Origin: Selaginella tamariscina
Lineage: Eukaryota; Streptophyta; Lycopodiopsida; Selaginellales; Selaginellaceae
Direction: 5' to 3'
DNA: 64,000 nt
Assembly: GCA_003024785.1 (NCBI GenBank)
Contig: PUQB01000501.1
Span: 26,001-90,000 of the forward strand
The position numbers and the translations under genes are program-made. The notes under the pieces are model-generated. The model searched no databases and was not told where the DNA came from. It saw only the letters and a list, made by a program, of their open reading frames with translations. This document shows, piece by piece, positions 56,000 to 64,000 of this stretch (positions within the stretch are counted from its first letter, which is position 1; every line of letters begins with the position of its first letter).

Positions 56000-58878
56000 G
56001 CTTATGTGTTCATTAGCAACTTAATAGCTCGGCTTTGAGCTGCTTGTAAGTTCTTCTTGCATAAACTCTAAATGTTTCTAAACTCAACACTCAAGATCTT
56101 TAGCTTCCTCATCCATGTTGCCTTGAGATTTCTTACTTGCTAAACCCAGCTCAAAAGCTGTCTTGGAATGCCGTCCAAACATAGCATAATATGGACTCAT
56201 TCCAATGCCACTGTGTCCTTGGCAAATGGGTGACAAAGTCCATAGAGATTACTACCCCATCGCCTGTCTTGAATAGGCCAATGGTACTAATAGCCCACTT
56301 GGTTTTTTCCTGGGCACCTTTACTTGCTGACACTTGTCACAAGTCTTGCAGTACTCTATGATATTAACTTTATATTCCTCCAATAGAACCTTCTCTTGAT
56401 CAACTCATACGTTTTCCTCCCCCAAAATGACTAGCCTCCAGGTGATCATGATGGAAATATAGTACCTGGTTGATCAAATGGTCCACACGAGGAAGATACA
56501 CACGGCCATTGTAGTACAAAACTCCATCCTAAAATGAGAATGGTGGCTCTAACTGTCCTCTGAGCTCCTGCACCTCAGCATCTTGTGCTGAGCATGTTGA
56601 ACTACCTGGCTAAATCATTGACCGTCCTTGTTAATGCATTACATAAGCGTGTTTGGAATTCTTTAACCACTGTGGCTCTCCTAACGCGTGACAAAGCATT
56701 CTACCACCACGTTAGCCTTTCCCACACAATGCTTAATAGGAAATTTGCCAAACTCCATGAGCTTAACCATCCAGCAAGCTTGCTGAGGGTTTAACTCTTT
56801 CTGTTTGAACAGATACACCAAAGTCTTGTGATTTGTAAACACTTTGGAAATTGCACCATAAAGATAGTGCCTCCAAACTCATATGCATTAACAATAGCAA
56901 GTAGTTCTTGCTCATACGTTGAGTATTGTTGCTCTGCAGGATTCAAGTACGGCTCTTATAAGCAATAGGCCTTCCCTCTTGCATAAGTACAACTCCAATG
57001 GCCATTTCACTTGCATCACACGATACCTCATAAGGCTTAGAGGGATCTGCAATACATAAAACTAGTGCACGTACCAAAGCTTGTTTCAAAGCTTGGAAAA
57101 TGCTCTTCTCTGAAGCACTTCATGCAAAGGGAACGTCCTTCCTCAGCAACCTAGTTAATGGAGAAGCTTTCTTGGCATAATCCTTAACATATCGCCGGTA
57201 ATAACCAGCCATTCCCAAGAAACTCCGTAACTCTTCTGCATTGCTAGGAAACTAGCCATTGCTCCACCACTGCCACCTTCTGTGGATCAATCTTCACTCC
57301 ACTTGGATCACAATGTGACCCAATACTCCACTTTGCACTGAGCAATACACATTTGCTTTTTCTTTGCATAGAGCTTGTTCTCCCTCAACAACTGAAGAAC
57401 TTTTCGCAAATGCTGCACATGCTCCTTCAATATTCTACTGTAAATAAGAATATCGTTGAGAAGATCTTCACAAAGTCGTGCAAGTAGTCACCAAACACCT
57501 CAGTCGTCAACCGAGTGAATGTGACTGGCATTTGTTAAGCCGAATGGCATAACAGTGAACTCAAAATGCCAACTATCTTGGTGAACACTCTGGCTCTACT
57601 GAGATGATCCATGGATAGTATCCACGCATGGCATGGGCATCCTGTCCTTCACTATTTGCTTGTTGAGAGCTCTGTAGTCTATGCACATCCTCATGGTGCC
57701 ATTTTTCTTCCTAACAAGCAATACTGGTGCACCAAATAGAGACTTGCTCAGTTGTATTGAAGCCATATTCCAATAGCTCCATCACTTGTCTCTTAACCTC
57801 TTGCTCCTTAACATGGCTCAGTCGGAATGTCTTACAGTAAATGGCTTTCGTACCCTATTCCAACTCCACACCTCTTGCATGTGGTAGCCATGAGGTAGCT
57901 CAGGAGGGAAGACGTCAGCAAACTCCTTGCACAACAGCTTTGCTCAAGGTGATAGTAAAAAACTTGTTTGAAGACTCAAGTTTTGTTCCAAACCAAGTGT
58001 CTTTCACTTCACTATACTCAGGGCTTCATGTGCTTGGTGCTCCACTAGATTTTAGGGATCCACATGCACTAGCTTCGCAAGAAAGAAAGTCTCCACCAGC
58101 TGGGTTTTGCCAACCTCTAGCTGTAACTCCTCCACACAAGCAATTTAGCTCTGTGTGACAACTAAGCCCTCAATCTCGTATTGAAGCATAGTCTTCGTTC
58201 AGCTCCACCAACTGGTTTTGCCAACCTACAGCTGTAACTCCCCCACACAAGCACTGTAGCTCTATGTGATAGCTGAGTCCTCAATCTCGTATTGAGGCTC
58301 TTCGCAACAGCTCCACCAGCTGGGTTTTTGCCAACCTTCAGCTGTAACTCCTCCACACAAGCAATGTAGCTTTGTGTGATAGCTGAGCCCTCAATCTCGT
58401 ATTAAGCTCTTCGTGCAGCTCCACCAGCTGGGTTTTGCCAACCTCCAGCTGTAACTCCTCCACACAAGCAGTGTAGCTCAATGTGATAGCTGAGCCCTCA
58501 ATCTCTTATTGAGGCTCTTCGTGCAGCTCCACCAGCTGGGTTTTGCCAATCTCCAGCTGTAACTCCTCCACACAAGCAATGTAGCTCTGTGTGATAAGAT
58601 GCCCTCAATCTCGTATTGAGGCTCTTCGTGCAGCTCCACCAGCTGGGTTTTGCCAACCTCCAGCTGTAACTCTCCACACAAGCAATGTAGCTCTGTGTGA
58701 TAGCTGAGCCTTCAAATTCGTATTGAGGCACAGTCTTCGTGGGCAAGCTGCACTCCTCCACTAACTTTGTTGACACAAAGTTATCGCTACTCATGCTATC
58801 CACAAGGACTTGCACTGGACGCTCACCAAGTCGTCCCTCCACCACAATAGCACGTGTGTGTGGCTCCTCTCGTGCCAT
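56000..58878 (-). pseudogene. Protease-RT-RNase H-integrase remnant of deleted gypsy copy B
   Basis: Starts near 58878 (M-A-R-E-E-P-H-T). The protease region has V-L-V-D-S-M-S-S-D-N-F; the usual Gly after D-S/T is Met. The 36-residue tandem repeat follows (58730-58091), then reverse transcriptase text to about 57100, with L-N-D at the YxDD position as in copy A. RNase H follows, then an integrase zinc region that jumps from S-M-D-F-V-T-H-L-P to the C-terminal M-S-P-Y-Y-A-M-F-G (about 56190-56245). Many single-base frame changes. Not functional. Confidence 0.8.
58091..58730 (-). repeat. ~108-bp coding tandem repeat, six units (copy B)
   Basis: Units begin at 58091, 58203, 58311, 58419, 58527 and 58634 (plus strand CTCCACCAGCTGGG). 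Same unit as 32417-32944, one unit more. Confidence 0.85.
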
Positions 58879-59944
58879 GTAGTTTACCTATTGAGCAAGA
58901 ACAAATAAAAAATTTACCTTATGGTTTTAGAGAAGTCTCCTTTGTGCTCCTCTCCACACTCCATCTCCTAAAGCTTCTTAGGCGTTTACTTGTCCTTGCT
59001 GCCATTGAAACTTTTATCCTTGGGCTTGCTTCTCCTTGGACAATTTGCCTTTTAGTGTCCAACGTCTCCACACAGGTGGTATTATCCCTTCCCACCAGGC
59101 ACTCATCTCGAACCTTGCCTCCGATACCAATTGTTAGGCACCACTACGTACAAACTAGAGACCCTCACAAAACCACCCGACCTCCCCCGAACTGTCTCTA
59201 GCTACTCTCCAAAAAGGCTTCCAATCTTAGTGTGCCCTTAATTCTCTTAGATCTAGGTATAGCTTTTTAGGAATATTCTAGCTTATACCTTTCTAAAGAA
59301 TATTCTTTTGATTCGTTATACGGGTCGTAACATACATAAATGCAAGTTGTAACTAAAATGGGCATGGCTATAGTCCCATTTCCTAATAATTAGCAATTTT
59401 GCTATTTAATTAGCATTTTCTAATATTTAAAGGAATATTCTTTAGAATTTATGTTTGAAAATAGAATATTCTTTAGAATATTCTATTTTGTATTCTACCC
59501 TTTAATAAATTATAGCATTCATTGAACAAAAATTAATAACATTAGAAAAGTAGAACGTATTAAATTATATATATATTGCCTAAATAAACAATTAAGGAAG
59601 AACATAAGAGGTACATTATATAATATTGATGTTGTTATTAAAATTTAATATTTAAATATAACATTATTAATTAAAAATTTGTAGTAGTAATAATATTATA
59701 ATAAATCCTATAATAATATAGTCAATCTTCCATATCATTTTTTAAATTTATATAGTTAAGTAAACAATTCGGTACTATTATTAAAGAGTTTATAATAATT
59801 ATGAATATTAAATATATGATATTTTATAATTTTGTAATTGCTTTAAGCTTTAGAAAACATACATTCCCTGCAGTTTTGTTAATCGTGACTTTATCAACGC
59901 TTCTTGACATCCACCCATATCGAATGGATTTAACATTTATAAAA

Positions 59945-62900
59945 CATGCTGGGTCTTTGATTGGGAGACCATGTTTTCTCTAGGCATCCATTATATTCTT
60001 TCGCTCTCCTTCTCGTGTCGCCTTTTTTGTGGTTTGAACCATGCAACCTTAACAATACTAGTTTTTGTGATTACTTCAGGTGTGTCGATAATTGACCCAT
60101 CCAAATAGGCTGATTATATGACGCATCTAGAGTAATGAGAACCATCATTAGTTTTTGAAGATCCTGGCAGCAATCAAAGTATGCTTTAGGTTTTTGGTTC
60201 CTTTGTCCAACAAAGTGTGGGGTTTGCACTTCCACATCACTACTGGCTTCTATGTCATATGTGCTCAGTGATGTCATTTCAATCTCCTCTCGCCACCTTG
60301 TTTTAGGCCAAAAAAGGTGTTGCAATTCTGTACTTGTGATAGTAGACCCTTCCAACTCTCGAACAACAGTCTCTCAATAGTCAACCATATGCTTATATAG
60401 TTCTTGAGTAACCAGTTGCCTTATCAGGAATTCTTTGGGCATCGATTTTTGAACCCATGCCACATATTTTTTGATGCCATCAATAATAACCTCTTGTCCT
60501 TGAGCTGGGCACTCAATGGATAGGGTCTGTTTGTCCTTCTGGGAGAAGTGGCTTTCCATTCTCTCCACTTTTGAAGAGCATTAACCCCTCTTTTGGTAAC
60601 CACTCCTGCTCTGATGGCCGTAACTTGTACTGCATAATAGGTATAACATCTCGTATGGAGAAAAAGAATTGTAGCGGCACAAGGTGACCAACTAAAGAAT
60701 CACTCCCCTCTTTTATATACTCTTTGAGAAATTTTTTGAAGTCTGGCACCTCAGTCACAAGCAAAGCACAACTTTTTTTGAAGATGCAATTTTCAAAAAG
60801 ATTCATCATATGCGGTAAGGTAAGTGCACTTGTCCTTTTTGTAGAGTTGGAGACCTTGCTGAAGAACGCATCAATATCTTCATAAGTGTGACCAACCATA
60901 AGAAAACTGAGCGTGATTGTTTCAAACACACCTTGGCAACAAGCATTGACAAGTATGCTAGCACATATCTTAGAAAATAAAAGTAAGTATGAGCTTGAGA
61001 AACCCTTAAGTTAAATGATTTACCTATTTTTGTTCTCGCCTACACATTATCCATCTGTAAAAGCAAATGACGAGGAAGTTTATTTGATGTTGAGGACACA
61101 TGTACACTATTTGAGCTAGATCCCTCCACTGAACCTGAACTCACAGGGCCATCTGTTTTTTGTGCAGGTTGCTGACAATGCCTCTCATATTCCCAAGTAG
61201 CCTCAAGTGCAGACGTGTTCATGAGAGCATTATGTAAAATGTTGAAGGTGTTTGTTTCTTTACTTTGAGATCACCGATAGGACTTGTTTGTGAGTGGGCT
61301 TCAAGGTTTCTGAAACACATGGCCAACGACCCAATAGTGAAATTGGAGTCGCTAGACCATTGTGGAAGTGAAAAGTGTCCATATGATTCACAACCGTGTC
61401 CATGTGTTAGCACACCTGTCAATGAAATCGGAAGTTTCATGACATTTCCAAGGCACTTTGGTGTTGCAATGAGCTTTGGAATGCTGGTCTTTGAATGATC
61501 CATCTTGTCATGGATCAAGCACAGGTACTCTGATGGGCATGACACAGAAAGCATGCAGTGTGCATAGTACTGAGACCGGCAAGTTTGTTGCGCAATCATG
61601 TGGGCCTCCATCTTCTTTTGAATGGCAGTGATCTCCACCAAGGTTTTTGCACAAGCCCTCTGCAGCCTTCAATGATGTACAAGTGTCACACTTGGAAAAG
61701 CTAGAGTGTTTTGCAATCTCCACATCCTTAAAATGAGTATTCCATATGTTGTTGAAGGTACCAGTGCAGATTGCTTGAGCCCCATCAAACTGAGGCACTT
61801 GTTCACATGTTCACACAGCTTCAATTGAGTGTAGATTGAAGGCAAAACCTTGAGATTTTCCCTGACCCCTGCATTTGTGGTTCGGCATTTGTGAGGCATC
61901 CTGTCTGCATTTGCTTCCACAAAAGCCTTGAGTATCTCTATGGCTGCCATAATGTGAGAGCGGGTTTTGACCAAGCAGTGTTCCCATGTACTGAGGTTCG
62001 CGCTCCATCTAGCCACTCATCCCTCCGACGGTAGAACGTGGTCTTTGGGATCCCGTATATACTGTACCAAGCTTTGAAGCAGATGGCCACCTTATTAAAT
62101 ACCATGGATGTACTCTGATAACCTGTGTCCGAGGCCATTCCATCAATACACCCAGTTAGTGCAGCATATACAAACTCATGCCTTTGCTTTTGGGTGAGCA
62201 TACGAAAGACATGTCTACATTGGGTAATTTCATTCCGGTCTGCCATCTGACAACACTTCTTCTTGCAACAGTCAATCGTGGAAATGCTCGTAACACTTTC
62301 GGAAGATGTAGGATCCATCTTACCCTCTTGCTGAAACTTGCAGGGGAAGATCTACAACCCATGAATCGCCTTTTTCTTACAATAGGACCAATGCAAGGAA
62401 CCTCTTCAAATATGAGTTGTTCTTCCGGGTTGTTATTATTGAAATCCAACCCAGAATATGTTGAACCATTTTGCCGTTCTTAATTCAGATGTTCGCCACC
62501 TCACGAGGGATCCAGGATGCAAAGTGCCATTAGGTGAAACCTCTGTCACAACTACACCCACGAAGTCGGACCCTAGTTTCTCTTCTGACACTGCTTCCAT
62601 TGGATTTATAGCTGTGATGATGCCTCTCCCAACCTCAATCTCATGAAGAAAGAGAATCACCTCATCCATCACAGCAGGCAAGCCATCATCTGGAAAACTC
62701 GTGCTACTGTTTGTTTGTGACTCTGTATATTCTGTGTCAGCCTTGACTTCATCCAAATTCCACAATACAGGAGAACCCTCCTCAAATTCCATTCCAGGAA
62801 CCTCAACATGCTTGAAAATGGTGTTCACCCATACGTACACACAAGATCCTTGGGCAATATTGTGACATGATGCATTATCATCTCGAACTTCCACAGTTCC

Positions 62901-62969
62901 AGTGCCAACTATCTCGTTGTTCCGAAGAAGACATACTTTATCTCCAGTATTATACATATTGTCCTGCAC
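59945..62969 (-). CDS. DUF7869-type (RNase-H-like) transposase, copy 2 (uninterrupted but frameshifted)
   Basis: Start [12 protein letters not shown] at 62969. The N-terminal domain contains V-Y-V-W-V-N and a V-R-W-R-T-S-E-L segment. A cysteine-rich stretch, D-C-C-K-K-K-C-C-Q-M, at about 62265, is followed by Y-G-I-P-K-T-T-F-Y (helix-turn-helix-like). Next is a C-D-T-C-T-type pair (about 61690), then [21 protein letters not shown] and the D-N-C-A-G-E-N-K ... [12 protein letters not shown] core, interrupted by one short intron (about 61023-60969). The tail has D-C-C-Q-D-L and K-V-A-W-F-K-type text. Frame changes near 62490, 62330, 61960, 61790, 61640, 60930 and 60540. Transposition is the presumed role: acidic residues in an RNase-H-like layout are suggested but unproven. 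Confidence 0.7.
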
Positions 62970-63105
62970 ATAAATAATTGTGTTATTTATGATATCTGTT
63001 TATGCAATATTTGTAAGAAATCATAACTGCAGTTGCTTAATAATATGCATGTGCAATAATACATAATTATATATAAAAATAAATAATCTCTTCTTATTAA
63101 ATAAC

Positions 63106-63716
63106 TGATGGGCGGGATTAATCCCCGCCGACTCTACCCCGTCGGAGAGAGCGGCGGGATTAATCCCGCCGCGCTCCCTTAGACGAGGAAGTCGGCGGGA
63201 TTAATCCCGCCGCCGGATCTTCCTCGTCTGGAGAGTCGGCGGGATTAATCCCGCCGCAAATTCCTCCGACGAGGAAGAGGGCGGGATTAATCCCGCCACA
63301 ACACTGACGAAGAATAGGCGGCGGGATTAATCCCGCCCACAACTCTGACGACGGGAATAAGCGGGGATTAATCCCGCCCACAACTCTCTCCGAAACTATG
63401 ATTTCAAAGAGATTCGGGATGAATTCTGCCCACAAATATTTAAAACAGGGAAGTAGTGGCGAGATTAATCCCGCCACCCCTTCTCTGCCTCCTAAAATGG
63501 TTGGCGAGATTAATCCCGCCGAAACTCTTTCTAATAAATTCAAGTAATTATCAGTTGAGAGAGTTATCGGCGGGATTAATCTCGCCGCTCTTTTTAAGAG
63601 GCGGAAGAAGCATTGCCCGAACTAATTCTGCCATAGCTATGAAAGAGATGGTGGCGGATTAATCCCGCCACCTCTTCAAAGAGGCGAAAAAAAATGGCCG
63701 GATTAATTCCGCCGCC
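63106..63716. repeat. Palindrome array, copy 2
   Basis: Fourteen units. Perfect or near-perfect GGCGGGATTAATCCCGCC copies lie near 63110, 63150, 63192, 63236, 63280, 63318, 63362, 63458, 63502, 63568, 63653 and 63695, with degenerate ones near 63412 and 63616. Spacing is 38-66 bp. The unit centre is ATTAAT and the arms GGCGGG/CCCGCC. More units are perfect than in copy 1. It is located 137-747 bp upstream of the transposase start codon. Confidence 0.92.
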
Positions 63717-64000
63717 CCGGCTAACCGAGAATACTAAGTTAAAAGTATATTTAAACGGGATAAATCCCTAACAGAATATATTGTAATCCTAATGCATTCT
63801 AAATCCCTAAATTCTAAAATTTAAGAGAGAATGTAAGAGAGTGAATCTTTATAAATATATCTAAATTTGTTTATAATACTTACTTGTAAACAGCACTGAA
63901 GGCGCCGTGCTTTCCTATAAACAATAGCGCACCCAATTTAATGTCGCTCCTGAGCTAATCACTAAGAAGAAAAAAGAAAATCTGAAGAGTGAAAATGAAG
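63717..64000. other. Sequence upstream of palindrome array, to window end
   Basis: Matches 53871-54130, including ...CACTAAGAAGAAAAAAGAAA at the edge. No gene. The true right end of the element lies beyond the window. Confidence 0.6.

Larger units (their letters stand above)
55454..59332 (-). mobile_element. Deleted, non-autonomous Ty3/gypsy element, copy B
   Basis: LTRs at 55454-55652 and 59132-59332, target duplication TACAT. The primer site complement is just left of the right LTR (about 59118-59129, reverse complement TGGTATCGGAGG). The internal part is 3.48 kb with the same missing gag and integrase core as copy A, but six instead of five tandem-repeat units. Confidence 0.85.
59340..64000 (-). 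mobile_element. Palindrome-array DNA element with DUF7869-type transposase, copy 2 (runs off window)
   Basis: Same left end as copy 1. AT-rich end (59340-59940), transposase gene (59945-62969), palindrome array (63106-63716) and further sequence to the window edge. No chromovirus insertion. It lies directly to the right of gypsy copy B and in the same orientation as copy 1. Confidence 0.75.

Noticed and set aside
63106..63716. CRISPR array (regular short repeats with spacers)
   Set aside because: The repeats are palindromic and variable in sequence, spacing varies from 38 to 66 bp, the spacers are the same in both element copies, there are no cas genes and the context is eukaryotic transposons.
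42174..64000. Helitron
   Set aside because: No Rep/helicase motifs and no TC...CTRR ends with hairpin; the recognisable gene is a DUF7869-type transposase.

Overview
This is a repeat-dominated eukaryotic window, almost certainly nuclear DNA of a streptophyte (land plant or close relative). The evidence is a Ty3/gypsy chromovirus with an initiator-Met-tRNA primer site, a MULE-type DNA transposon with a SWIM zinc finger, telomere-like CCCTAAA tracts inside LTRs, a degenerate plant-type tRNA-Lys, and phase-consistent GT-AG introns. Introns in the transposon genes are very short (about 43-60 nt). That is reminiscent of lycophytes such as Selaginella, but the species assignment is only a guess. 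Single-base indels break nearly every coding region, including a young LTR element whose two LTRs are almost identical. Some frameshifts may therefore be read or assembly errors rather than decay.

Layout. 1-1036: 3' part of a beta-class DNA N4/N6-methyltransferase-like gene. 1300-2498: plant FCP1/HAD-type phosphatase-like gene. 2770-6402: AT-rich repeat block A, bracketed by 320-bp direct repeats. 7325-9375: diverged relative of part of block A. 9830-12750: tail-to-tail pair of genes for small secreted cysteine-rich peptides, each made of symmetrical phase-0 exons. 13480-24260: remnants of a chromovirus. A complete 8.0-kb MULE (13840-21844, 9-bp target duplication) sits in that chromovirus's primer-binding site. 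The MULE carries two divergent genes. One encodes a charged, ParB-like and N4/N6-methyltransferase-like protein. The other encodes the transposase. A bidirectional promoter full of GCCGACTG/CAGTCGGC repeats lies between them, and heat-shock-element-like arrays lie at both ends.

25879-42173 repeats the same order (block A, cysteine-rich genes, MULE) about 23 kb downstream, consistent with an old segmental duplication plus independent insertions. A deleted, non-autonomous Ty3/gypsy element (29809-33465) is inserted in this copy. 42174 onward is a large DNA element with an RNase-H-like (DUF7869-type) transposase gene and an upstream array of about 14 palindromes (core GGCGGGATTAATCCCGCC). A full-length chromovirus (44713-52056, TSD GTATC) interrupts this element. 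A second copy of the element starts at 59340 and runs off the window. A second copy of the deleted gypsy element (55454-59332, TSD TACAT) lies between the two.

The most unusual content is (i) a eukaryotic transposon carrying a ParB-like/methyltransferase-like protein next to its transposase, (ii) the palindrome array of the second DNA element, and (iii) the modular cysteine-rich peptide genes. All function statements are inferred from motifs read by eye.
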